This document shows positions 53,149 to 60,865 of a stretch of 64,000 bases of DNA, in pieces. Both the position numbers and the translations under genes were made by a program. The DNA is from Arthrobacter_E sp044748305 (GTDB lineage Bacteria > Actinomycetota > Actinomycetes > Actinomycetales > Micrococcaceae): contig NZ_JBIVFT010000001.1 of NCBI RefSeq assembly GCF_044748305.1, positions 310,001 to 374,000 of the forward strand, in the 5' to 3' direction. How positions within the stretch are numbered: position 1 is the first letter of the stretch; every line of letters begins with the position of its first letter. A model generated the notes under the pieces. The model had not been told where the DNA came from. It ran no database searches and was given only the letters and a program-made list of their open reading frames with translations.

Positions 53149-54401
53149 GCGCGTTGGAGGAGCAGGAACAGCAACAGCTCCCCGTGCGCCCTGAGAGGCT
53201 CCCTCACGCCCTCTGGAGCAGGCCGGGGGCCTGGCCTTGGTGGCTGCAGATCGCGGCGGCCTACGTGGCCGCGCGGGCTTTCAGCTTCCTGGTGTTCTCC
53301 GGTGCTGCCTTCAAACAGGGGATCAACCCCTGGATGCAGCCCGCCCCCGGGTACTGGGACTTCGTGACCATCTGGGACGGCCGGTGGTATCAGATCGCAG
53401 CGGAGAACGGGTACCCGGCTCAGTTGCCTCTGGACTCTCTCGGCAATGTCCAGGAGAACGCCTGGGCCTTCTACCCCGTACTCCCGTTGCTGGGCAAGGC
53501 GCTTTCCGGCGTCGTCGGGATTCCCGTGCTCGCGTCGATGACGGCCATCGCCATGGTGGCGGGCCTGCTGGCGGCCCTGGTGGTCTTCCGCCTCTTTCTT
53601 CAGTTCAGTTCACATCGCACGGCCTTCTGGGGCACCGTGTTCGTGGCCTGCTTCCCGGTCTCCGCGATTCTTCAGGTCCCGTATGCGGAGTCACTCAATC
53701 TGCTCTTCCTCGCCGCTGCGCTCCTGGCGCTCGTGCAACGGCGTTATGTCTCGGCGATGCCATTCGTGGTACTGGCAGCCCTGTCCCGGCCCATGGGCGT
53801 CCCCTTCGGCGCCTTGGTGGGCCTGCTCTGGGCACACCGGCTCTGGGCGCTGTTCAGGGAACGACGCCGGCCCGACCGGGCTGAGACCCGCTCCCTGCTG
53901 GCGCACGGCGCCCTGACCCTGGTGGCGTGCACCGCCGCCCTCGCCTGGCCGGCGCTGGCGTGGGCGAGGACCGGCGATATCGCGGCCTACACCAAGACGG
54001 AGACGGTCTGGAGGGGCGGCGGTCTGGTGCCGTTCAAGCCATGGTGGGACATGGCCGTGGGTACGCTCGGGCCGGTTCTCGGTCCGGTGGCGCTGCTGGC
54101 GTTCCTCGTCTGCTCGGCCTGGGCTCTGCTCAAAGCGCCCGCAGTGCGCAGGATCGGCGTGGAACTGCGCTTGTGGTGTGCGTGCTATCTGATCTACCTG
54201 CTGGCGTTCCTTCAGCCGCAGACCAGCACCTTCAGGCTGCTGTTGCCATTGTTCCCGCTTGGCTTGGCAGTGGCCTTCGTGTCCCGCTCCAAGGCCTATC
54301 GCTGGACCGTGGTGCTGATGTTCTCCCTGCTCCAGATCGTATGGGTCGTCTGGCTCTGGGCGTGGGCTCAGCTGCCCGGCGGAGGCGACTACCCACCGTG
54401 A
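53145..54401 (+). CDS. PIG-V-like mannosyltransferase family membrane protein
   Basis: 418 residues with about nine to ten membrane helices. An acidic pair in FVTIWDGRWYQIAAENGYP near residue 78 lies in the first extracytoplasmic loop, as in GT-C polyprenyl-sugar-dependent glycosyltransferases of the PIG-V/GT-87 type; AFYPVLPLLGK and ALSRPMGVPFG are also family-like. It likely transfers mannose or another hexose to a lipid or wall acceptor. Cotranscribed with the DivIVA-domain gene. Confidence 0.78.
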   Translation: MSALEEQEQQQLPVRPERLPHALWSRPGAWPWWLQIAAAYVAARAFSFLVFSGAAFKQGINPWMQPAPGYWDFVTIWDGRWYQIAAENGYPAQLPLDSLGNVQENAWAFYPVLPLLGKALSGVVGIPVLASMTAIAMVAGLLAALVVFRLFLQFSSHRTAFWGTVFVACFPVSAILQVPYAESLNLLFLAAALLALVQRRYVSAMPFVVLAALSRPMGVPFGALVGLLWAHRLWALFRERRRPDRAETRSLLAHGALTLVACTAALAWPALAWARTGDIAAYTKTETVWRGGGLVPFKPWWDMAVGTLGPVLGPVALLAFLVCSAWALLKAPAVRRIGVELRLWCACYLIYLLAFLQPQTSTFRLLLPLFPLGLAVAFVSRSKAYRWTVVLMFSLLQIVWVVWLWAWAQLPGGGDYPP

Positions 54402-54508
54402 CCGGGGATGACGTCAGCCACGCGGGTTGCTCCAACGATTAGCCTGTGACCTACGACTCGGGGGATAATGGTTGGTGACGCACCCGACGAACGCAAGGAG
54501 AATCTCCT

Positions 54509-54679
54509 ATGGCCGCCATGAAGCCCCGGACCGGGGATGGACCCATGGAAGTGACCAAAGAAGGACGCAGTCTCATCATGCGGGTTCCGCTGGAAGGCGG
54601 CGGCCGCCTGGTGGTGGAACTCAACACCGCTGAGGCCACTGAACTGCGCAACTGCCTTGCAGGTGTGACCGAGAGCTGA
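54509..54679 (+). CDS. DUF3117 family small protein (56 aa)
   Basis: Starts MAAMKPRTGDGPMEVTKEG and continues RVPLEGGGRLVVELN, almost identical to the DUF3117 proteins found throughout actinobacteria (for example Rv1211). AAGGAG lies at 54495-54500. Function unknown; likely a small beta protein. It sits between the glycosyltransferase and sigE as in mycobacteria. Confidence 0.93.
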   Translation: MAAMKPRTGDGPMEVTKEGRSLIMRVPLEGGGRLVVELNTAEATELRNCLAGVTES

Positions 54680-54698
54680 GATGACGGATCGTGATCCG

Positions 54699-54724
54699 GG
54701 GCGGTGGCCGTGAGGCCGCCGCCC
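54699..54724. terminator. hairpin after the DUF3117 gene
   Basis: 11-bp GC-rich stem (54699-54709 with 54714-54724, one wobble pair), GTGA loop, followed by TTTT a few bases on. Lies between convergent genes. Confidence 0.7.
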
Positions 54725-54744
54725 TCGTGGTTTTAAGGAAGCTC

Positions 54745-55377
54745 TCAGCGCTTGACGGCGGCGAGGAGCCCGTCGCCGACGGTGAAGACCGTGGTGAGGA
54801 CCTTCTCGTCGTCGCGCAGCCCCTTGATCAGCTGGCGGAGCGTCACGGTGACCTGATCGCGGTTCGCGGGGTTGGCGACGCGGTCCCGGTCCAGTGCGTC
54901 GTTGAGCAGGGCGATGCCGCCAGGCTTGAGAAGCCGCAGTGCCTGCTGGACGTAGAACGGGGCGTTGCCCTTGTCCGCATCGATGAACACCAGATCGTAG
55001 GCGCCGTCGGTCAGCCGGGGGAGCACGTCCTGGGCCTTCCCGGAGATCGTCCTGGTGCGGTTGGCGGGAACACCGGCTTCCGCGAAGGCGACGCGGGCTG
55101 CCCGCAGGTGTTCGACATCGTGGTCGATGGAGGTCAGTACGGCATGCGGAGACAGCCCCCGCAGGAGGTAGACGCCGGAGACGCCGGCGCCGGTGCCGAT
55201 CTCCACGGCCGTACGGGCCTTGGCGGTGGCCGCCAGGACGGACAGGGCGGTGCCGGTGCCCGGCGAAACCGCGGTGACACCGAGTTCGAAGGCCCGCTCG
55301 CGCGCCCGGAGCAGGACCTGGTCCTCCTCCGGCAGGCCTTCGCTGAAGGACCAGCTGGCGGACTTATCGGTGCTCAT
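54745..55377 (-). CDS. SAM-dependent O-methyltransferase
   Basis: 210 residues, catechol O-methyltransferase-like family. SAM motif EIGTGAGVSGVYLLRGL near residue 65, SIDHDVEHLRAAR, metal-binding LVFIDADKGN near residue 135 and LLNDALDRDRVANP. Homologous to the methyltransferase beside sigE in mycobacteria (Rv1220c). It is divergent from sigE. Substrate unknown. Confidence 0.9.
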   Translation of the reverse strand: MSTDKSASWSFSEGLPEEDQVLLRARERAFELGVTAVSPGTGTALSVLAATAKARTAVEIGTGAGVSGVYLLRGLSPHAVLTSIDHDVEHLRAARVAFAEAGVPANRTRTISGKAQDVLPRLTDGAYDLVFIDADKGNAPFYVQQALRLLKPGGIALLNDALDRDRVANPANRDQVTVTLRQLIKGLRDDEKVLTTVFTVGDGLLAAVKR

Positions 55378-55550
55378 CAGAATTTCGCCCTCTGCGGAAT
55401 GGGGGTACGGGAACTGGCTCCCCAGAAATTTCACAGGGAACCTTGACATGATAGCCGTCAAAGTGCTGCGGATTGAAGTCGCGTTCAGCGCGAGCCACGG
55501 CACACCAGGGCACGGACCGCCATGGGGGATGCACGGGAAGGGAACAGAAC

Positions 55551-56192
55551 ATGTTGGACATGACGAAGGCCCCTGACAACGCAGTGGCAGAAGACAGCGG
55601 CGCAGCCGTTCAGGAGCCGCAGGGCGAATGGAAGCGGCCCAGCTGGGAGGAAGTGGTGACCAACCACTCCGCCAAGGTCTATCGTCTGGCGTACCGTCTG
55701 ACGGGGAACCGGCATGACGCGGAGGATCTGACCCAGGAGGTCTTCGTCCGCGCCTTCAAGTCCCTGGACCGCTTCAAGCCGGGAACACTCGACGGCTGGC
55801 TGCATCGCATCACGACCAATCTCTTCCTGGATCAGGTGCGTCGCAAGGCCCGCATCCGCTTCGACGGCCTGCCCGAGGACGCGGACCAGCGGATCCCCGG
55901 CAATGAGATCGGACCGGAACGCAGCTTCGAGTTCAACAATCTCGACGCGGACATCCAGGAGGCCCTGGAGAAGCTGCCCATCGAATTCCGCACGGCCGTG
56001 ATCCTCTGTGACATCGAAGGCTTCTCCTATGACGAAGTAGCCACTGCGCTGGGCATCAAGCTCGGCACCGTGCGCTCCCGCATCCACCGTGGTCGCGCGC
56101 TTCTGAGGACCGCGCTGGCCGACCGCGATCCGCGTCGTCCTGCCTCGGGACGGCCCCAGCTCAAGCTCCCTCGCGTGGCGGGAATCCACTGA
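55551..56192 (+). CDS. sigE: ECF RNA polymerase sigma factor SigE
   Basis: 213 residues. Sigma region 2 at about residues 38-108 (AKVYRLAYRLTGNRHDAEDL, GWLHRITTNLFLDQVRRKAR) and region 4 at about 140-190 (ALEKLPIEFRTAVILCDIEG, VATALGIKLGTVRSRIHRGR). ATG 55551 follows GAAGGGAA. Mycobacterial SigE controls envelope and oxidative stress and is held by the anti-sigma factor encoded next to it; here no zinc-finger anti-sigma gene follows, tatB begins 81 bp downstream. Confidence 0.92.
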   Translation: MLDMTKAPDNAVAEDSGAAVQEPQGEWKRPSWEEVVTNHSAKVYRLAYRLTGNRHDAEDLTQEVFVRAFKSLDRFKPGTLDGWLHRITTNLFLDQVRRKARIRFDGLPEDADQRIPGNEIGPERSFEFNNLDADIQEALEKLPIEFRTAVILCDIEGFSYDEVATALGIKLGTVRSRIHRGRALLRTALADRDPRRPASGRPQLKLPRVAGIH

Positions 56193-56273
56193 CCGGATCC
56201 GTTCCGTGTCACTGAAGATCGGCCCTGCCTCCGGGATCGTCCAGGAGGCAGGGGAGAGGGTAGTCTTTCCAAC

Positions 56274-56642
56274 GTGATATTCGGTATTAATGGGCCAGAA
56301 TTCCTGATCCTGCTGGTCATCGGTGTTCTGGTGATCGGCCCTAAGCGTCTGCCCGAATACACCCAGGGTCTGATGAACCTGGTCCGCGGCGTGCGGAGAA
56401 TGGCCTCCGGCGCGCGGGACCAGATCAAGGAAGAAGTCGGCATCGACATCGATGAGGTCGACTGGAGGAAGTACGACCCCCGTCAGTACGACCCGCGCCG
56501 CATCATCAAAGAGGCCCTTCTCGAGCCCGAGCCCGGTGCTCAGCCGCAGGCGGCCGTCCCCGCGGCGGTGACCGTCCCGCAGCGCGAGGTGATCCGCCTC
56601 GCAGAGGGCGAGACGGCACCGTTCGACACCGAGGCGACCTGA
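56274..56642 (+). CDS. tatB: Sec-independent protein translocase subunit TatB
   Basis: 122 residues. N-terminal helix NGPEFLILLVIGVLVIGPKR with the TatB glutamate and the GPKRLPEY hinge, then an amphipathic helix (NLVRGVRRMASGARDQIKEE) and a hydrophilic tail. TatC and TatA are not in the window. TAGTCT (56261-56266) ends seven bases before the GTG start, so it has its own promoter and probably a leaderless mRNA. Confidence 0.92.
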   Translation: MIFGINGPEFLILLVIGVLVIGPKRLPEYTQGLMNLVRGVRRMASGARDQIKEEVGIDIDEVDWRKYDPRQYDPRRIIKEALLEPEPGAQPQAAVPAAVTVPQREVIRLAEGETAPFDTEAT

Positions 56643-56664
56643 CCGGCCCGGACAACGACATCTC

Positions 56665-56707
56665 AGACGACGGCGGCCCGCGTGCATCACGCGAGCCGCC
56701 GTCGTCT
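56665..56707. terminator. terminator between tatB and mrp
   Basis: 13-bp perfect stem (56665-56677 with 56695-56707) plus inner pairs, between convergent genes. Confidence 0.75.
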
Positions 56708-56708
56708 G

Positions 56709-57839
56709 TCAGTGTCTTGGGCTGACCCCCAGCGACAGGCCGCTGAGGCCGCGCGGCTGGGCGGCGAGGGCTCCGGCGATCCGTTCCAGTTCCTGGGCCA
56801 CCGGGGAGGAAGGTGCGCCGACGACGACGGGCAGCCCGCCGTCGCCGCCTTCGCGCAGCGCGATCTCCAGGGGCAGACGTCCGAGCAGGGGCACCGCGTA
56901 TCCCAAGGTCTCGCTCAGCCGGCGGGAGAGCGTTTCGCCACCGCCGCTGCCGAACACCTCGAGACGCTCGCCTCCGGGAGCATCGAAGTAGGACATGTTC
57001 TCAACCACCCCGGCCACGCGCTGCCCGGTCTGCGTCGATACCGTGCCAGACCGTTCGGCGACGTCGGCGGCTGCTGCCTGAGGAGTGGTGACCACGAGCA
57101 CCTGGGCGTCGGGGAGCAACTGCGAGACCGAGATGGCGATATCCCCGGTGCCCGGGGGAAGGTCCAGGAAGAGGTAGTCCAGATCGCCGAAGTAGACCTC
57201 TGAGAGGAACTGCTCCAGGGCACGATGCAGCATGGGGCCACGCCAGGCCACCGGGGTATTGCCCTGCACGAACATCCCGATCGAGATGACTTTCACACCG
57301 TGCGCCACCGGGGGCAGGATCATTTCGTCGACGCGGGTAGGGGACTGGGTGATGCCCATGAGACCAGGTACGGAGAAACCATGCACATCCGCGTCGACGA
57401 TTCCCACGCGGAGACCACGCGCGGCCAGGGCGCAGGCCAGGTTGACCGTCACGGAGGACTTTCCGACCCCGCCCTTGCCACTGGTCACGGCGAAGACCTT
57501 GGTGAGGTTGCCGGGCCGGCTGAATGGGATTCCTCGCTCGCCGCCCGGGCCGCGCAACTGCTCCTTCAGCTTCTGACGCTGCTCGGGGGTCATGACGGCG
57601 AGCTCCACGCGCACCTCACGAACGCCTGCCACGGCCCCGAGCGCGTTCCCGGCATCCGAGGTGATGGTGTCCCTCAGAGGGCATCCCTGGATGGTCAGAA
57701 GGACCCGCAGGTCCACGATCCCGTCCCGGTCCACCTCGACCGAGTCCACCATGCCCAGCTCGGTGATGGGCTTGCGGAGTTCCGGGTCGATCACAGTGTC
57801 CAGGGCGCGGAGAAGCGCCTCGCGCGTCGGCAGGCTCAT
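56709..57839 (-). CDS. mrp: Mrp/ApbC family iron-sulfur cluster carrier ATPase
   Basis: 376 residues. Residues 1-90 are a MIP18/DUF59 domain (LRKPITELGMVDSV, IQGCPLRDTITSD). Residues 110-370 are a deviant Walker P-loop ATPase with VTSGKGGVGKSSVTVNLA near residue 118 and FLDLPPGTGD. The conserved CxxC of classical Mrp/Nbp35 carriers is not visible, as in some actinobacterial members. Overlaps the DUF1003 gene by four bases. Confidence 0.92.
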   Translation of the reverse strand: MSLPTREALLRALDTVIDPELRKPITELGMVDSVEVDRDGIVDLRVLLTIQGCPLRDTITSDAGNALGAVAGVREVRVELAVMTPEQRQKLKEQLRGPGGERGIPFSRPGNLTKVFAVTSGKGGVGKSSVTVNLACALAARGLRVGIVDADVHGFSVPGLMGITQSPTRVDEMILPPVAHGVKVISIGMFVQGNTPVAWRGPMLHRALEQFLSEVYFGDLDYLFLDLPPGTGDIAISVSQLLPDAQVLVVTTPQAAAADVAERSGTVSTQTGQRVAGVVENMSYFDAPGGERLEVFGSGGGETLSRRLSETLGYAVPLLGRLPLEIALREGGDGGLPVVVGAPSSPVAQELERIAGALAAQPRGLSGLSLGVSPRH

Positions 57840-58519
57840 GAACGTGATCCGGGGCCGTCCCCGGCCGATTCGGGCTTGGGTTTGCGCACCTTGGGGATCT
57901 GCTGAGTGCGCGGCCCACGTTGCCGGTCGCGCTTGTCCCGGATCTTCTCTTTGACCTTGTCGGCAGTCCGGTCACCCTCGGGGGAGTCGTCCTCGGAAGA
58001 GCTGAACTCGTGCTGCGCCTCGATGATGTCCTCGAGCAATGAGCGCATCTCAGCCCGGACGTAGTCACGGGTGGCGACTTCACGGAGGGCGACGCGCAGG
58101 GCGGCCAGTTCTCGGGTGAGGTACTCCGTATCGGCGAGGTTCCGCTCGGCGCGCTGGCGGTCCTGTTCCAGGGCGACGCGGTCCCGGTCGTCCTGGCGGT
58201 TCTGAGCGAGCAGCAGCAGGGGGGCGGCGTAGGAGGCCTGCAGGGAGAGCATGAGGGTCAGCAGGGTGAAGCCCAATGCCTGCTGGTCGAACTGCCAATC
58301 GGCGGGAGCCCAGCTGTTCCAGGCCAGCCAGAAGACACAGAAGATGGTCATGTAGACCAGGAACTGCGGGGTGCCCATGAACCGGGCGAAGCCCTCCGTG
58401 GCCTTTCCGAACGCGTCGGGGTTGGGGGAGAAGCGCGGGAAGAACCTGCTCCTGGCGGCGCGTGGCGTGTCCAGGCTGTTCTTCTCGGCGAGTGGGCGGC
58501 GTTCCCTCTTATCAGCCAT
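57836..58519 (-). CDS. DUF1003 family membrane protein
   Basis: 227 residues. Two membrane helices (FLVYMTIFCVFWLAWNSW and FTLLTLMLSLQASYAAPLLL) with the family QNRQDDRDR motif after the second, then a coiled coil and a basic Arg/Lys-rich tail. Start overlaps the MgtE-N/CBS gene by eight bases and its end overlaps mrp by four, so the three are one transcript. Function unknown; the family is repeatedly beside magnesium-transporter-like genes. Confidence 0.9.
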   Translation of the reverse strand: MADKRERRPLAEKNSLDTPRAARSRFFPRFSPNPDAFGKATEGFARFMGTPQFLVYMTIFCVFWLAWNSWAPADWQFDQQALGFTLLTLMLSLQASYAAPLLLLAQNRQDDRDRVALEQDRQRAERNLADTEYLTRELAALRVALREVATRDYVRAEMRSLLEDIIEAQHEFSSSEDDSPEGDRTADKVKEKIRDKRDRQRGPRTQQIPKVRKPKPESAGDGPGSRS

Positions 58520-59795
58520 TGCGGCCCCTCAGCTTCTTGTATGGGACGTCTTCGGCATGGGCGCGCCAGTCCTCCGGCAGCAGGTGGTCCAGGACGTCGT
58601 CGACGGTGACGGCGCCGACCAGGCGGCCGGACTCGTTCACCACGGGCAGGGCGTTGAGGTTGTAGACCGCCATGATGCGGGCCACCTCGCTGATGTGGGC
58701 CTGGTCCTGTACCGGTTCCAGGTTCTTGTCCACCAGATTCCCCAAGGGCTCGGGCGGGGGATAACGCAGCAGTTGCTGGATGTGCACCACCCCCAGGAAT
58801 CGGCCCGTGGGGGTTTCCAGGGGCGGCCGGGCGATGAAGATCGAGGACGCCAGGGCGGGAGTCAGTTCCTCACGACGGACGTGAGCGAGCGCTTCGGCCA
58901 CAGTGGCTTCCGGCGGAAGGATGACGGGCACGGGGGTCATGAGACCGCCGGCCGTGTCCTCGTCGTACTCCAGGAGCCGCCGGACGTCTTCCGCTTCCTC
59001 CGGTTCCATGAGCTGGAGGAGCTCCTCCTGTTGTGCCTCCGGCAGCTCGGAGAGAAGGTCGGCGGCGTCGTCGGGATCCATCTCCTCCAGGACGTCGGCC
59101 GCACGTTCGCGGTCCAGCGAGGAGAGGATCCCCACCTGGTCCTCTTCCGGGAGCTCCTGGAGCACGTCAGCGAGCCGCTCGTCCTGCAGCTCGCTCGCGA
59201 CCTCGAAGCGTCGTTTGTCGCTCATCTCCTGCAGCGCCTCGGCGAAGTCTGCGGCCTTGAGGTCTTCGTGGCTGGCGACGAAGGCCGTGGCCGCCTGGGG
59301 TTCCGCCGCGTTGGCCTGGACGGCGTCCGTCCAGTTGATGATCATGGTCTCGTTGCGCCGCAAGCGCGCCAGAGGGGAGAAGGAGTGCCCACGCCGGACG
59401 AAGAGCTTCGAGACGAACCAGTCGCCGGAGCGGTGCTGGTCGATCGCGATGTCCTCGATCGTGGCGGAGCCGGAGCCGTCCGTGAGGGTCACGCGGCTGT
59501 CGAACATCTCGGCGACGACCAGGGTCTCCATGCCGCGCTGTTCGAAACGCCGGAGGTTGACCAGACCGGTGCTGATCACCTGGACCTGGTCCATGCTGGT
59601 CACCCGCGTCATGGGGACGAAGACGCGTTTCTTCCCGGGAACCTCCACCACCAGGCCTACGGCATGCGGGGGTGCGCCGTTGGCGCGCGCCAGCACCACG
59701 ACGTCGCGAACACGCCCCAGACGATCGCCGAGGGGGTCGAAGACATCGAGGCCGAGGAGGCGGGCAACGAAGACACGGGAAGTAGGGTTGCTCAC
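58512..59795 (-). CDS. MgtE-N and CBS domain protein lacking the channel domain
   Basis: 427 residues. Residues 1-150 resemble a PRC-barrel pair (DPLGDRLGRVRDVVVL, VPMTRVTSMDQVQVI). Residues about 170-285 are the MgtE N-terminal helical repeats (LQELPEEDQVGILSSLDRER, MDPDDAADLLSELPEAQQ). Residues 288-410 are two CBS domains (EDTAGGLMTPVPV; AVYNLNALPVVNESGRLVGA). The five-helix MgtE pore is absent, so it cannot itself transport Mg2+; it may sense Mg2+ or nucleotides and act on the DUF1003 partner. Similar to mycobacterial Rv1232c. Confidence 0.88.
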   Translation of the reverse strand: MSNPTSRVFVARLLGLDVFDPLGDRLGRVRDVVVLARANGAPPHAVGLVVEVPGKKRVFVPMTRVTSMDQVQVISTGLVNLRRFEQRGMETLVVAEMFDSRVTLTDGSGSATIEDIAIDQHRSGDWFVSKLFVRRGHSFSPLARLRRNETMIINWTDAVQANAAEPQAATAFVASHEDLKAADFAEALQEMSDKRRFEVASELQDERLADVLQELPEEDQVGILSSLDRERAADVLEEMDPDDAADLLSELPEAQQEELLQLMEPEEAEDVRRLLEYDEDTAGGLMTPVPVILPPEATVAEALAHVRREELTPALASSIFIARPPLETPTGRFLGVVHIQQLLRYPPPEPLGNLVDKNLEPVQDQAHISEVARIMAVYNLNALPVVNESGRLVGAVTVDDVLDHLLPEDWRAHAEDVPYKKLRGRNG

Positions 59796-59871
59796 CCGCT
59801 AAGGCTATCGACTTAGTCCTCGAATGGCTGAATTCTGTCGGAAGGGCGAAAGAATAGGCAAGAATGTGAGT

Positions 59872-60789
59872 ATGTCGAACATGTTTGGTGCACCCAGGAT
59901 CCCCGAGGAGCTCCGTTCCGTGCCTCAAGGCGTGACGGTGGGCTCCTACACCTCCTACCTCGATGCCCAGAAGGCCGTGGACTACCTGGCGGACCAGCAG
60001 TTCCCTGTCCAGTACGTCTCGATCGTGGGCAACGACCTCAAGCTCGTCGAGCGCGTGACCGGGCGCCTGAGCTATCCGCGGGTGGCCGTGTCCGGCCTGC
60101 TGAGTGGTATCTGGTTCGGTCTTTTCATCGGTCTGCTGCTCTCCCTGTTCTCGCCGGGTGGCGCCTTCTCGGTGCTGACCTCGGTCCTCATGGGGGCGGC
60201 GTTCTTCGCGCTCTTCGGCATCGTCAGTTACGCCATGCAGCGCGGGAAGCGTGACTTCACCTCCACGAGCCAGGTTCTGGCCAGCAGCTACGACGTCATC
60301 GTGGCGCCCGAAGTCGCCTCGGAGGCCAGCCGCCTGCTTCAGCAGCTCCCCATGCGGGGCAATGAGCCGGTCCGCGGGGCTGGGCAGGGTCAGGGCTTCC
60401 GTCACCCCCAGCAGGGTGGTGAAGGTCAGCAACCTCCGCAGCGTCCTGATGGCTGGGGCAACCCGTACGGTCAGCCGGGGCAACAGCCTCAGCAAGGGCA
60501 GCAGCAAGAGCCCCAGACCCCAACCACCCAATCCCCGGACTATCACGATCTGCCGGACGGCCGGCCGCAGTACGGTGTCCGGCTGCCGCACCCCGGGCAT
60601 GAGCCGCAGGCTCCCAGTCAGCAATCGCCGGCCCAGCAGGCGCCTATCCAGCAAGTGCCAGAGCCGCAGGCCGGTGCGCAGCAAGCAGCAACCCCGGAAA
60701 CCGAAAGGCCGGACGCGGAATCGCAGCCGCAGGCCGGGCAGGCTCCTGCCGACGGAGAGCGGAAGGAACAGGGCGGTCAGGAACACTGA
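59872..60789 (+). CDS. general stress protein 17M-like membrane protein with Gln/Pro-rich tail
   Basis: 305 residues from ATG 59872 (GTG 59866 is also possible). Residues 20-75 form a GSP17M-like domain (SYTSYLDAQKAVDYLADQQF, VQYVSIVGNDLKLVERVTG). Two membrane helices follow (LSGIWFGLFIGLLLSLF and TSVLMGAAFFALFGIVSYAM). After residue 165 a low-complexity Gln/Pro/Gly tail extends to the end, probably disordered and cytoplasmic. The actinobacterial family usually has the short core; the long tail is variable. Function unknown. Confidence 0.82.
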   Translation: MSNMFGAPRIPEELRSVPQGVTVGSYTSYLDAQKAVDYLADQQFPVQYVSIVGNDLKLVERVTGRLSYPRVAVSGLLSGIWFGLFIGLLLSLFSPGGAFSVLTSVLMGAAFFALFGIVSYAMQRGKRDFTSTSQVLASSYDVIVAPEVASEASRLLQQLPMRGNEPVRGAGQGQGFRHPQQGGEGQQPPQRPDGWGNPYGQPGQQPQQGQQQEPQTPTTQSPDYHDLPDGRPQYGVRLPHPGHEPQAPSQQSPAQQAPIQQVPEPQAGAQQAATPETERPDAESQPQAGQAPADGERKEQGGQEH

Positions 60790-60797
60790 GCCGCGCT

Positions 60798-60859
60798 GCT
60801 CCGGAGTACGGAAGGGCCCCGTCACCTTGCGGTGACGGGGCCCTTCCGTACTCCGGAGC
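60798..60859. terminator. bidirectional terminator with 29-bp perfect stem
   Basis: 60798-60826 pairs perfectly with 60831-60859 over a TTGC loop, between convergent genes. The strongest hairpin in the window. Confidence 0.88.
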
Positions 60860-60865
60860 TGTTCG

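Noticed and set aside
55436..55465. GGGAACC followed by CGTC upstream of sigE as an ECF-type autoregulated promoter
   Set aside because: The spacing is about 14 bases, shorter than the usual 16-18, so it is not convincing.
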